This document shows, one piece after another, positions 10,672 to 19,469 of a stretch of 64,000 bases of DNA. Positions within the stretch are counted from its first letter, which is position 1, and each line of letters starts with the position of its first letter. The translations under genes and the position numbers were made by a program. Below the pieces are notes generated by a model. The model worked only from the letters and a program-made list of their open reading frames with translations. It had not been told where the DNA came from and made no database searches. Origin of the DNA: DASXHD01 sp036488725 (lineage in GTDB: Bacteria > Myxococcota_A > Polyangia > Polyangiales > Polyangiaceae); contig DASXHD010000094.1 of the NCBI GenBank assembly GCA_036488725.1, positions 39,051 to 103,050 on the forward strand, written 5' to 3'.

Positions 10672-11454
10672 ATGGCCACCAACGCGAGGCTTCAGGTCTA
10701 CCGCGGCGACAACGACGGGGGCGAGCTCAAGGAGTACGAGGTCGAGACGTATCCGGGGATGGTCGTCCTCGACGCGATCCACGACATCCAAGCGAAGCAG
10801 GAGCCGTCGCTCGGCGTTCGCTGGAACTGCAAGGCGGGCCGCTGCGGCTCGTGCAGCGCCGAAATCAACGGCAAGCCGAAGCTGATGTGCATGACGCGCA
10901 TCACGTCGCTGCCCGAGGGCGAGCCGATCACGGTGACGCCGATGCGGTCGTTTCCGGTCATCAAAGATCTCGTCACCGACGTCTCGAACAACTTCAAGAT
11001 GGCGCAGAAGATCCCCGCGTTCGCGCCGCGCGCCCGGGACGCCGACGGCGTCTGGCGCATGCAGCAAGAAGACATCGATCGCATTCAAGAGTTTCGAAAA
11101 TGCATCGAGTGTTTTCTTTGCCAAAACACGTGTCACGTCATTCGTGACCACGGCAAAAAAGCCGAGTTCGCCGGCCCGCGTTTTCTCATCGCGCTCGCCG
11201 GGCTCGACATGCACCCGCTCGACACGCTCGATCGGCGCGAGCTCATGAAGGACGAGTTCGGCATCGGCTTCTGCAACATCACGCGGTGCTGCACCGAGGT
11301 GTGCCCCGAGCACATCAACATCACCGACAACGGCATCATCCCCATGAAGGAGCGCGTGGCCGACGATTATTTCGACCCGCTCCGCTGGGCCATTCGGAAG
11401 GTCACCGGCGGTCCCGAGAAAAAGAAGAAGGCGTCGCTGCCAGTAGTAAAGTAG
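10672..11454 (+). CDS. sdhB: Succinate dehydrogenase iron-sulfur subunit
   Basis: Electron-transfer subunit of complex II. 260 aa. An N-terminal 2Fe-2S ferredoxin domain (CKAGRCGSCSAEINGKPKLMC, about residues 57-77) is followed by a C-terminal helical domain with the cysteine sets for the 4Fe-4S and 3Fe-4S centres (CIECFLCQNTC and CNITRCCTEVCPEH). The Lys-rich tail (KKKKASLPVVK) is unremarkable. It starts at the ATG at 10672, with its own divergent promoter region of 70 bases, because the lipoprotein gene separates it from sdhCA. Confidence 0.96.
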   Translation: MATNARLQVYRGDNDGGELKEYEVETYPGMVVLDAIHDIQAKQEPSLGVRWNCKAGRCGSCSAEINGKPKLMCMTRITSLPEGEPITVTPMRSFPVIKDLVTDVSNNFKMAQKIPAFAPRARDADGVWRMQQEDIDRIQEFRKCIECFLCQNTCHVIRDHGKKAEFAGPRFLIALAGLDMHPLDTLDRRELMKDEFGIGFCNITRCCTEVCPEHINITDNGIIPMKERVADDYFDPLRWAIRKVTGGPEKKKKASLPVVK

Positions 11455-11459
11455 CGCGC

Positions 11460-11966
11460 ATGCACGAGCACGCGCTGAAGACGCTGTCGCCCGGGGAGCT
11501 CGATTCGGCCGTTCAAAAAGCCACGCTCTACCGCGAGCTCAATCAACCCGAAGAGGCCGAGAGCATCTGCAAAGACGTGCTCGCGGTCGACGCGAAACAT
11601 CAAAACGCGCTGCGCGTGCTCGGGCTCGCGGTGACCGATCGATTCGACGAGGTCGCCGTCGGTCTCTTCGAAGAAGCGATGAACGCGTTCGGCAAGCTCC
11701 AAAACGAATACGACCGCGTTTATCACGAGGGCGTCGCGTGGGAGCGCCTCGGCAAAGCGCATCTACGCCGCGGCGAAGGCCACGGCGCGCTCACCGCGAT
11801 CGAGCATGCCCTCGAGCAATACGAACGCGCCGAAAAAATCGCTCCGCCGAACAACCCCGATCCGGTCTTGCGCTTCAACCGCTGCGTGCGGCTCCTCCAG
11901 TCGCATCGCCTCTTGCACGAAGCATTCGACGCGCCGCACTCGCGCGTGCCGAATCTGGGCGATTAA
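11460..11966 (+). CDS. TPR-type protein
   Basis: 168 aa, soluble and helical. It has degenerate tetratricopeptide repeats: YRELNQPEEAESICKDVLAVDAKHQNALRVLGLA near residues 22-55, and further helix pairs containing ALEQYERAEKI. Such proteins usually act as protein-protein adaptors. It lies five bases downstream of sdhB and may be cotranscribed with it. It overlaps the convergent phosphoesterase gene by four bases. The start at 11460 (MHEHALKTL) is the first ATG after the sdhB stop. Confidence 0.75.
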   Translation: MHEHALKTLSPGELDSAVQKATLYRELNQPEEAESICKDVLAVDAKHQNALRVLGLAVTDRFDEVAVGLFEEAMNAFGKLQNEYDRVYHEGVAWERLGKAHLRRGEGHGALTAIEHALEQYERAEKIAPPNNPDPVLRFNRCVRLLQSHRLLHEAFDAPHSRVPNLGD

Positions 11967-13258
11967 TTCTCGGGGACGGGCACGCCCGTCGCGACCGGAT
12001 CGAGCATACTGCCCAAGTTGGCGACGACCGCGTCGCGCCCGGCGAGCTGACCGGTTTGGCCGCCGAGGAAATTCCATTCGACGAATTTCACGATGCTCGA
12101 GTGCTCCATCACGACGTGTGACACGAAATTTTTCTTCGCGAACGGGCCGATCGCGAGCATCGGAAGGCGCGTTCCGTAGGGTTTTCCGTCGACCGCGCTC
12201 GTCGGCGGCGGGGCCACGTGATCGAAGTAGCCTCCGCCTTCGTCGTACGTGAAGAGAACGAGCGTCGAGTCGCGATAACGCGAGTTTTCGATCGCGGTGA
12301 CCATGCTCGTCACCCACGCGACGCCGTCGGAGAGACGCGCGAGCTGCCCGGGATGCTCGCTCTTCCACCCGATGGCGCGCACGAACGACACGGCCGGGAG
12401 CGTGCCGCCGTCCAAATCGGACAGGAGGGCCGTATCGTCGGCGATGTGCGCCGGGTCGTCGCGGGTCGAGGCGTAATACTCGAACGGCACGTCGCTCGGA
12501 TCGAACGTGCAGGGATAAAAGGCGAGCCCGCCGGTGCAGTCGTCGGGTCGCGGCGCGCACGTGCCTTGCGCGGCGGCAGCTGCTTGGGCCGCGTAACCGC
12601 CGGCGTAATATTTCCAAGACACGCCCGCTTGCGTCAGCAAATCGCCGATCGTCGGGCCGGTGAATTCTTTCTGCACGTTCGCGCCGAGCGTGCACGCGAC
12701 GCCGTCCGCGCTTTGCGGTCCGTAGACGTCGTCGTCGAACACGAACTGCGCGCGCGCCATGTACATGTCGTTGGCCGAGCTCGCGCCGACGATGGGTTGA
12801 AAGTAGCGATCCGCGAGCGCGCCGCTCGCCGCGTAATCCCAATAGGGCTTGATGATCGTCGGGTCGCTCGTCGCGAGGTTGCGCGGGTCGCTGCATTGAG
12901 GCGCGCCGGTCGCGTAGCGATCCATCGCGCCGCCGTTCATTTCGGGCGTCTCGCACGTCGAGGTGTGATCCGGGTCCCAGCCGCCGAGCGCGGCGTCGTC
13001 GAGATTGCCGAGCGCCGCGCCGGACGGGTCGGTCGCCGGCGCGCCCTCGCAGCACGCGGGCCCGGTGTTGCACGTCGGGCTCGAGCCGGGCGGCGCCGTG
13101 CAGTAGCGGCCGAAGTGATTGTCGAACGTGTGATTTTCTTGAACGATGACGACGACGTGCTTCACGTTCGACTGGGGGCAAGGCCCGGCGCACGTGTCAT
13201 CCTGCGCGACCGAGCAACCGAGGCAGCAGACACAAGCGAGACACCAAGCTGCCTTCAC
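11963..13258 (-). CDS. Secreted phosphoesterase (phospholipase C/acid phosphatase family), lipoprotein
   Basis: Predicted exported phosphate-ester hydrolase of the PF04185 phosphoesterase family (bacterial non-haemolytic phospholipase C and AcpA relatives). 431 aa. The signal sequence ends at CCLGCSVAQ (possible lipobox). The family signature HVVVIVQENHTFDNHFGRYC is at residues 34-53, with the metal-binding/nucleophile motif ENHTFD. Later blocks are LFTYDEGGGYFDHVAPP and GTRLPMLAIGPFAKK, plus VEHSSIVKFVEWNF-like MEHSSIVKFVEWNFL, all typical of the family. It is shorter than classical PLC (about 700 aa), so it is the compact form. Substrate unknown. Confidence 0.88.
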   Translation of the reverse strand: MKAAWCLACVCCLGCSVAQDDTCAGPCPQSNVKHVVVIVQENHTFDNHFGRYCTAPPGSSPTCNTGPACCEGAPATDPSGAALGNLDDAALGGWDPDHTSTCETPEMNGGAMDRYATGAPQCSDPRNLATSDPTIIKPYWDYAASGALADRYFQPIVGASSANDMYMARAQFVFDDDVYGPQSADGVACTLGANVQKEFTGPTIGDLLTQAGVSWKYYAGGYAAQAAAAAQGTCAPRPDDCTGGLAFYPCTFDPSDVPFEYYASTRDDPAHIADDTALLSDLDGGTLPAVSFVRAIGWKSEHPGQLARLSDGVAWVTSMVTAIENSRYRDSTLVLFTYDEGGGYFDHVAPPPTSAVDGKPYGTRLPMLAIGPFAKKNFVSHVVMEHSSIVKFVEWNFLGGQTGQLAGRDAVVANLGSMLDPVATGVPVPEN

Positions 13259-13287
13259 GCCGCGATTGTGTCATGGTCCGGGTCGTC

Positions 13288-13608
13288 ATGGACGAAAGCG
13301 AAAAGAAAGACCCGCCTTCCCCTCCCGAAGAAGAGAGTCCGGTCGAGGATTTGAAAAAAGGAATCGGCCTCCTTTTCCGCGCCGCAAAGAGCGCAGCCCA
13401 CAGCGCCGCGCCGCGCGAAAAAGTCGAGAAGGCTTTCAAGACCGGCGTCGACGATTTGCAAAAAGCCTTCGACCGCTTGCAATCCGACAAGCTCGATGGT
13501 GCGATCAAATCGAGCCTTCAAGAAATCGGACGCGCGGTCGGTAACGTCGCGCAGACGCTCGAACGCGAGCTTCGCGGCGACGACGACGACCACGACAAGA
13601 AATCGTGA
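13288..13608 (+). CDS. Small charged helical protein
   Basis: 106 aa from the ATG at 13288 (MDESEKKDPPSPPEEESP); an in-frame GTG/ATG five codons earlier is possible. It has an acidic, Pro/Glu-rich start, then an amphipathic helical stretch (EKVEKAFKTGVDDLQKAFDRLQSDKLDGAIKSSL), and an acidic tail (DDDDHDKKS). No signal peptide or membrane segment. The look is that of a small phasin-like or apolipoprotein-like helical protein, but I do not recognise a family. Divergent from the phosphoesterase gene. Confidence 0.6.
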   Translation: MDESEKKDPPSPPEEESPVEDLKKGIGLLFRAAKSAAHSAAPREKVEKAFKTGVDDLQKAFDRLQSDKLDGAIKSSLQEIGRAVGNVAQTLERELRGDDDDHDKKS

Positions 13609-13652
13609 CGTTTCGCGCTGGGGCGACTTGAGACACGACCGTACTCGTGTAA

Positions 13653-14513
13653 ATGTCCGCGCCGATGGGACTTGGCTATCGTTCTTGGGTTGGCCTTGGA
13701 TTGGTTTGTGCGGCGCTCGGGCTCGGGCGAATTCTCGCCGCTTGCAGCGGTGACGACTCGGGCAACGGACAAGACGCTTCGCTCGACAACACGGTCAGCT
13801 GCGCGTCGAACCTCACGATGTGCCTCGGCTCCTGCGCCGACCTGACCGCCGACCCAGCGAACTGCGGCGCCTGCGGAAAAACCTGCAAGAGCGGCGAGGT
13901 CTGTAACGCCGGACAGTGCGCGCTCACTTGCGGCGGCGGCTCGTTCAAGTGCGACTCGGGCTGCACCGACTTGCTCGGCGACACGAACAACTGCGGCGGC
14001 TGCGGCGTCAAATGCGACCCGGGCAAAGTCTGCAATGACGGCGGCTGCGCGCTCTCGTGTCAGCCCGGTTACAAATCGTGCCCCGACGACGGCGGCACGC
14101 TCTTCTGCACCGACCCGCAGTCCAACGACTTCAACTGCGGCGCGTGCGGCACGGTTTGCGGCGCGGGCACGCGCTGCGAGGCGGGGGCCTGCAGCATCAC
14201 CTGCCAAACGGGTCTGTCGGATTGCCAATTCACGGTCGACGCGGGCGACGGTGGCACGACGACGATCGATCGTTGCACCGACCTCGTCGTCGACCCGCAA
14301 AACTGCGGCGGCTGCGGCAACGTCTGCGAGGCCGGAACCTTCTGCTCACCCACCGACGACGCGGGCGACGCGGCCTGCGGCCTCGGTTGCTTCGGCGGCT
14401 CCATCTTGTGCGGGAGCCGCTGCGTCGATCCGAAGATCGATCCGTTCAACTGCGGCGGCTGCAACGACGCATGCGACGGTGGGAAGAAATGCGTGAACAG
14501 CACGTGTCAGTGA
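13653..14513 (+). CDS. Cys-rich repeat lipoprotein
   Basis: 286 aa; the ATG at 13665 is an alternative start. The signal ends in GRILAACSGDDSG (lipobox). The mature part is a chain of five or so imperfect repeats of about 40-55 residues with the pattern C-x-D-L-x-x-D-x-x-N-C-G-x-C-G-x-x-C-x-x-G-x-x-C-x-x-G-x-C. Examples are DPANCGACGKTCKSGEVC, DTNNCGGCGVKCDPGKVC and DPQNCGGCGNVCEAGTFC. Such repeats are common in myxobacterial surface proteins and should be disulfide-stabilised. It shares the repeat type with the next gene, which starts 14 bases downstream, suggesting duplication and cotranscription. Function unknown. Confidence 0.82.
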   Translation: MSAPMGLGYRSWVGLGLVCAALGLGRILAACSGDDSGNGQDASLDNTVSCASNLTMCLGSCADLTADPANCGACGKTCKSGEVCNAGQCALTCGGGSFKCDSGCTDLLGDTNNCGGCGVKCDPGKVCNDGGCALSCQPGYKSCPDDGGTLFCTDPQSNDFNCGACGTVCGAGTRCEAGACSITCQTGLSDCQFTVDAGDGGTTTIDRCTDLVVDPQNCGGCGNVCEAGTFCSPTDDAGDAACGLGCFGGSILCGSRCVDPKIDPFNCGGCNDACDGGKKCVNSTCQ

Positions 14514-14527
14514 AAGAGGTGCGCGCG

Positions 14528-16459
14528 ATGTACCAGCGGGGTCCCCGAGTCATTCTTCTTCTTCTCTTGTGCGTGGTCGTCTGGGCCTGCGCGAACAGCG
14601 GCGACAACCCGGCCGACGGCGGCACGCCCGACGCGAAAGCGATCGGACCGTGCGGGCCCGGCACGGCCGTCATGTGCGGCGACACGTGCGTCGACACGCA
14701 AAGCAATTTCCAGAACTGCGGCTCGTGCGGCAACGCGTGCCCGAACGACCAGGTCTGCTCGCACGGCGCGTGCGCGGTCGTCTGCGGCGGCGGCACTGCG
14801 CGCTGCGGAAACGACTGCGTCGACCTCAACTCGGACGTGAACAACTGCGGCAGCTGCGCCAAGCCGTGCCCGAGCGGAAACGTCTGCAGCAAAGGCACCT
14901 GCGCCGTCACCTGCCAACCCGGCTTGACCGACTGCAACGGCGACTGCGTCGACGTGAACCAAAACGACGACAACTGCGGCGCGTGCGGCAGCGCGTGCGG
15001 CGGCGGCCAAGTGTGCTCGGCCGGCAAGTGCATCGCGACGTGCCAGAGCGGCTTCAAGTCGTGCACGGTCGGCGACGCCGGCGCGACCCAATGCGTCGAC
15101 ACGCAGCTCGACAACGCGAACTGCGGCAACTGCAACGCGCCCTGCCCGGGCGGCGAAGTCTGCTCGAACGGCACGTGCGGTCTGACGTGCAACGGCGGCA
15201 CGAGCAAGTGCAGCAACGCGTGCGTCGACGAGAGCATCGACCCGGGAAACTGCGGCGCGTGCGGATCAACGTGCGCGGGCAACTGCAGCAGCGGACATTG
15301 CTGCGCTGCGAACCAGGTGTATTGCGGATCGTGCGACACGGTCGCGAATTGCATCCTCAAGAACGGTGGCCAGATCGCCGCGGGCGGTTCCCATACGTGC
15401 GCCATTACGCTCGGCGGCGCTCTCAAATGCTGGGGCGACGACTTTTTCGGCGAAATTGGGGACGGTCAGGACATCAACAACAGCCTCACGCCGTACACGC
15501 TGGCGATTCAGAATCCCACGTACGTGGGACTCGGCGAGGACTTCTCGTGCGCGGTGACGGCGGCTGGCGGCGCATACTGCTGGGGCGACGGGTTCGAAGG
15601 TCAGCTCGGAAACGGCATCGAGGACGAGCAAACGTCGCCAGTCCAAGTGCCCGGTGTCAACAACGCCGTCCGCATCGACGGTGGCTACGATCAAACCTGC
15701 GTCCAACTTGGCAGTGGGCAGCTGCTATGCTTCGGCGGCAATACGTATGGCGAGGTCGGCAACGGCGATAACAGCCAGGCAAACCAAGACCAGCCGTTCT
15801 CGGTCATTGGTAGCGGCGTTGCCTCCACGAGCGCGGGAACTGGCAACACGACATGCGTATCGCTGACCGACGGTACGGCCCGATGCTGGGGTGAGGGCGA
15901 CACCGGACAGATCGGCGACGGCGCGGAGCTGCAGAACAACGTGAGTCCCGTCACCGTCCTGAAAGCAGCCAGCACCACTTTGACCAACGTGAAATCGGTG
16001 GCCGTGGGCGGGATACACAGCTGCGCCGTACTGAACGACGGCACGGTCTGGTGTTGGGGAGACGATACCTTCAGTGAGCTTGGCGATGGGAAAGCAGTGG
16101 AACAGGATTACCCGATTCAAGCTGCGAAGGGCGTCATCTCCACGGCGACGGCTGTCGCGGCAGGTGGTGATGCATTCGGCGATTACGCGCACACGTGCGT
16201 GCTGACAAGCGCTGGTGCCGTCTATTGCTGGGGCTCCAACGACTATGGCCAGATCGGCAACGGCAACACCACGACGCCGGTGACCACGCCCTACGAGGTG
16301 TTCACGAGCGGCGTGGTCGGGATCGCCGCGGGCGAGATCCACACCTGCGCGTATAAGAGCGATGGCACAGTGTGGTGCTGGGGCTACAACGGCAGCGGCC
16401 AACTCGGTATCGGCAACACGAAGAACAAATCGAGTCCTGTCCAGGTCACGACGTTCTGA
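14528..16459 (+). CDS. Lipoprotein with Cys repeats fused to a seven-repeat RCC1 propeller
   Basis: 643 aa. A lipoprotein signal (LLLLLCVVVWACANSG) precedes about six Cys repeats of the NCGSCGNAC type (residues about 35-270), ending at HCCAANQVYCGSCDT. From about residue 280 to the end there are seven RCC1-like blades, each with a W-G-x-x-x-x-G-x-x-G-x-G core (WGDDFFGEIGDG, WGDGFEGQLGNG, WGEGDTGQIGDG, WGSNDYGQIGNG, WGYNGSGQLGIG and two variants). Seven blades make one complete beta-propeller, a protein-binding platform. Codon use in the propeller part is visibly less G/C-biased at third positions than in the Cys-repeat part (more GAT, GGT, AAT and CTA), which hints at a fusion. The start at 14528 (MYQRGPRVILL) gives the signal. 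Confidence 0.85.
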   Translation: MYQRGPRVILLLLLCVVVWACANSGDNPADGGTPDAKAIGPCGPGTAVMCGDTCVDTQSNFQNCGSCGNACPNDQVCSHGACAVVCGGGTARCGNDCVDLNSDVNNCGSCAKPCPSGNVCSKGTCAVTCQPGLTDCNGDCVDVNQNDDNCGACGSACGGGQVCSAGKCIATCQSGFKSCTVGDAGATQCVDTQLDNANCGNCNAPCPGGEVCSNGTCGLTCNGGTSKCSNACVDESIDPGNCGACGSTCAGNCSSGHCCAANQVYCGSCDTVANCILKNGGQIAAGGSHTCAITLGGALKCWGDDFFGEIGDGQDINNSLTPYTLAIQNPTYVGLGEDFSCAVTAAGGAYCWGDGFEGQLGNGIEDEQTSPVQVPGVNNAVRIDGGYDQTCVQLGSGQLLCFGGNTYGEVGNGDNSQANQDQPFSVIGSGVASTSAGTGNTTCVSLTDGTARCWGEGDTGQIGDGAELQNNVSPVTVLKAASTTLTNVKSVAVGGIHSCAVLNDGTVWCWGDDTFSELGDGKAVEQDYPIQAAKGVISTATAVAAGGDAFGDYAHTCVLTSAGAVYCWGSNDYGQIGNGNTTTPVTTPYEVFTSGVVGIAAGEIHTCAYKSDGTVWCWGYNGSGQLGIGNTKNKSSPVQVTTF

Positions 16460-16476
16460 GACCGTCCTTGCTCACT

Positions 16477-16502
16477 GCGCCCGGACGGATTAGTCCGGGC
16501 GC
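16477..16502 (+). promoter_or_regulatory. Perfect 10-bp hairpin abutting the GTG start of the M16 protease gene
   Basis: GCGCCCGGAC (16477-16486), loop GGATTA, GTCCGGGCGC (16493-16502) form a perfect stem that ends on the base before the GTG initiation codon. There is no U-tract after it, so it is not a standard intrinsic terminator of the RCC1 gene. It occupies the place of a Shine-Dalgarno sequence and could block or shape translation initiation. Confidence 0.5.
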
Positions 16503-17876
16503 GTGAAGACGAAAGCACTCGCGCTCGTTCTCGTTCCGCTCGCCGTTGGGCTTCTCGATGTGGCGCCGCCGGCGCGGGCGGATGCGCAGCCGGCATACAA
16601 ACCGCTCGCGATGACGGTCGACACGCTCGACAACGGGCTGCGCGTGGTCGTCGTGCCGATGGCGGGGGCGCCGACGGTTGCATTCTACACGCTCGTCCTC
16701 GCGGGCTCGCGCGACGAGGTCGAGCCGGGGCGCAGCGGGTATGCGCACCTCTTCGAGCATTTGATGTTTCGCGGGACGAAGCAGATGCCAGCCGCGGATT
16801 ACGAGAAGCGCATGCAGTCGATGGGCGCGGACAACAACGCCTTCACCACCGACGACTTCACCTTCTTCACGCCGCTCATTCCGAAGGAGAGCTTGGCCGA
16901 GCTCGTCCCCGTCGATGCCGATCGCTTCGAGCACCTCGACGTCGCGCCCGCGGCTTACAAAGACGAGACGGGCGCGGTCGCCGGCGAGTTCAACAAAGAT
17001 TTTTCGAACCCGTGGTGGGCGATGGATGAAGCGCTCCGCGAGATCGCGTTCACGCGCCACACGTACGGGCACACCGTCATCGGCTACAAGCGCGACGTCG
17101 ACGCGATGCCGCAAAATTACGCGTATTCGAAGCTCTTCTTCTCGCGCTTCTACGTGCCGGACGACTGCATCATCTTCGCCGTCGGCGACGTCTCGCGCGA
17201 AGAGGTGCTCGACCTCGTGAAGAAAAATTACGCCGGGTGGAAGGGCAAGCGCGCGAACCCGACGATTCAAGCCGAGCCGGAGCAGAAGGCGCCGCGACGT
17301 CGCGACATGACGTGGAAGGGGCCGACCACGCCGCGCATGACGATCGCGTACAAAGTGCCCGGAGCGAAAGACGCGCTCGCCGACGCGGCGGCGCTCGGCG
17401 TGCTCGTCACCATGGTCTTCGGCGAGCCGAGCGCGCTCTATCAGAGGCTCGTCGTCACCGAGCAGAAGGTCATCGGGCTCGAAGCCGATCCGGACGAGAT
17501 GCTGCATCGCGATCCCGGATTGCTTCGCGTCGACGCCAAGCTCAAAGAAGGGACGAGCTTCGACGAGATCCTCGGGGACGTTCAAGCCGCGCTCGACGCG
17601 GTCGCGCAAGGCAAGATCGACGACAAAGAGCTCAAGGCGGCGCGCGAGCATCTGACGAGCGCGCTCGTCCTCTCGATGCAGACGCCCGGAGACGTCGCGA
17701 TACGGCTCGCGTACGACACCGCCGCGAGCGGCGGCGACCCGCACGCATTCGACCGCTACATGAGCGCGGCGAGCGCGGTCGGCAAGGACGACATCGTGCG
17801 CGTCGCGAAGACGCTGACGCTCGCGCATCGCGACGTCGTGACGCTCTCGGGACCGAAGAAGGCAGGTGGCAAGTGA
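16503..17876 (+). CDS. M16 (pitrilysin-type) zinc protease, catalytic partner
   Basis: Predicted exported zinc metallopeptidase of the M16 family. 457 aa. A signal peptide (ALALVLVPLAVGLLDVAPPARADA) is followed by the inverted zinc motif HLFEH at residues 82-86 and the distal ligand Glu162 in TGAVAGEFNKDF. A second domain with the R/Y-type YKVPGAKDALADAAAL start follows, and the C-terminal half is the usual M16 repeat. The GTG at 16503 is the only start that preserves the signal peptide; it has no visible ribosome-binding site because a perfect hairpin ends at 16502. Its stop overlaps the next gene (GTGA), giving the common two-gene M16 pair. Confidence 0.92.
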   Translation: MKTKALALVLVPLAVGLLDVAPPARADAQPAYKPLAMTVDTLDNGLRVVVVPMAGAPTVAFYTLVLAGSRDEVEPGRSGYAHLFEHLMFRGTKQMPAADYEKRMQSMGADNNAFTTDDFTFFTPLIPKESLAELVPVDADRFEHLDVAPAAYKDETGAVAGEFNKDFSNPWWAMDEALREIAFTRHTYGHTVIGYKRDVDAMPQNYAYSKLFFSRFYVPDDCIIFAVGDVSREEVLDLVKKNYAGWKGKRANPTIQAEPEQKAPRRRDMTWKGPTTPRMTIAYKVPGAKDALADAAALGVLVTMVFGEPSALYQRLVVTEQKVIGLEADPDEMLHRDPGLLRVDAKLKEGTSFDEILGDVQAALDAVAQGKIDDKELKAAREHLTSALVLSMQTPGDVAIRLAYDTAASGGDPHAFDRYMSAASAVGKDDIVRVAKTLTLAHRDVVTLSGPKKAGGK

Positions 17877-19429
17877 AGCGCGCGCTGCTTTTGCTCGCGG
17901 CGATCGCGTGCAACGACATGCCGCCGGTCAACGTGCCGGGGCCGACCGTGGCGCATCCGGCGGGCGCTTCGATCGAGTCGCCCGAGACACGCGGCGCAGT
18001 CGCGACGCTCGCTCGTCGCAATCCGAGCGCGCGGGTCGTCGCGTTTCGCATCGCGTTCGACACGGGCTCGTCGGAAGATCCCACCGGCAAAGAGGGACTC
18101 ACCGCGCTCACCGCGGCGATGACCGTGAAGAGCGGCACGCGCGCTCTCACGTTCGCCGAGCTCTCGCGCGCGCTCTATCCGATGGCCGCGTCGATCGGCG
18201 TCGACGTCGACCGCGACGAGACGGTTTTCTCCGCCGACGTCGCCGCCGCGGATTTGCCGAAGTTCTATCCGCTGCTTCGCGACGTCATCCTGTCGCCTCG
18301 CTTCGACGACGAGTCGTTCAAGCGATTGCGCGCGCGCCAGAAGAGCAGCCTCGACGACGAGCTCAAAGGCGCGGACGACGAGTCGCTCGGCAAAGAAGCG
18401 CTCCAAGCGGCGATTTACGCGGACCATCCGTACGGCCATCCGGCCGACGGCACCGACGCGGGCCTCGCCGCGCTGACGCTCGAAGACGTGAAGGCTCAGC
18501 GAGCGCGTGTATTCTGCAAGGATCGCGTGACCGTCGGAGTCGCCGGCGCGTATCCCGAGGGCTTCGACAAAACGATCGCGCGCGATCTCGACGCGCTCCC
18601 CGCGTGCCCGGGTCCCCGACCCGGGTTGCCCGAGCCGCAGCGACACCACGGCCTGCGGGTCGTCCTCGTCGACAAACCGAGCGCCGACGCGACCGCGATC
18701 TCGATCGGCTTTCCGACGACGATGACGCGCGCCAGCGAAGATTTTCCGGCGGCGTATTTCTTCACGAGCTTCCTCGGCCAGCACCGGCAGTCGTCGGGCG
18801 TTCTCTATCATGACCTGCGCGAGGTCCGCGGGCTCAACTACGGCGACTACGCGTACGCGGAGTACTTCGAGCAAGACGGCGACTCGCGCTTCACGCTGCC
18901 GAACATCGTGCGGCGCGAGCAGCTCGTTTCGATTTGGCTCCGCCCGGTGAAGCCGGCGAACGGCCTCTTCGCGCTGCGCGGCGCGCTCTACGATTGGGAG
19001 AAATACGTCGAGGGCGGCATCCCCGACGCCGAGATCACGCGCTTCGCGAATTTTCTCTCGCGCTACCAGAGCCTCGAGCAGCAGACCGAGTCGCGACGGC
19101 TCGGCTTCGCGCTCGACGATCGCAGCTACCATCTCGCGACGCCGTTCATGGAGCGGATGCGCGCCGCGTGGAGCACGCTCGACGGCAAAAAGCTCGCGCA
19201 GGTCGTCAAACGCGATCTCGCGTCGGGCGACATGACGATCGCGATCGTCACGAAAAACGCCGCCGCGCTGAAGAAGACGCTCGTCTCCGGCGAGAAAACG
19301 CCGCCGACCTACGACTCGCCGAAACCGAAGAGCGTCACCGACGAGGACAAAATCATCGAGGCCTTCCCGCTCCATTTGAAGGACGCGGACGTCACCATCG
19401 TGCCGATCGCGGATCTGTTCGCCAAGTAG
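17873..19429 (+). CDS. M16-family protein without the zinc motif, non-catalytic partner
   Basis: 518 aa from the GTG at 17873, which overlaps the stop of the catalytic M16 gene. An N-terminal hydrophobic stretch ends in LLLAAIACNDMPP, a possible lipobox. The fold signatures of M16 are present (FRIAFDTGSSEDPTGKEGLT; a second domain with LVDKPSADATAISIGFP), but where the catalytic domain should have HxxEH it reads GLTALTAAM, so it cannot bind zinc in the normal way. Paired catalytic and inactive M16 subunits are known to form heterodimers that close around the peptide; that is the likely role here. The late DLREVRGLNYGDYAYAEYF block matches family members. Confidence 0.88.
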   Translation: MKRALLLLAAIACNDMPPVNVPGPTVAHPAGASIESPETRGAVATLARRNPSARVVAFRIAFDTGSSEDPTGKEGLTALTAAMTVKSGTRALTFAELSRALYPMAASIGVDVDRDETVFSADVAAADLPKFYPLLRDVILSPRFDDESFKRLRARQKSSLDDELKGADDESLGKEALQAAIYADHPYGHPADGTDAGLAALTLEDVKAQRARVFCKDRVTVGVAGAYPEGFDKTIARDLDALPACPGPRPGLPEPQRHHGLRVVLVDKPSADATAISIGFPTTMTRASEDFPAAYFFTSFLGQHRQSSGVLYHDLREVRGLNYGDYAYAEYFEQDGDSRFTLPNIVRREQLVSIWLRPVKPANGLFALRGALYDWEKYVEGGIPDAEITRFANFLSRYQSLEQQTESRRLGFALDDRSYHLATPFMERMRAAWSTLDGKKLAQVVKRDLASGDMTIAIVTKNAAALKKTLVSGEKTPPTYDSPKPKSVTDEDKIIEAFPLHLKDADVTIVPIADLFAK

Positions 19430-19469
19430 CGCGGCAACTTGGCCCGCGCGCGATGGGCGGTCTAACCTG

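Noticed and set aside
17873..19429. Second M16 gene as a degraded pseudogene
   Set aside because: The frame is intact and full length; loss of the zinc motif is a known feature of the partner subunit in M16 pairs.
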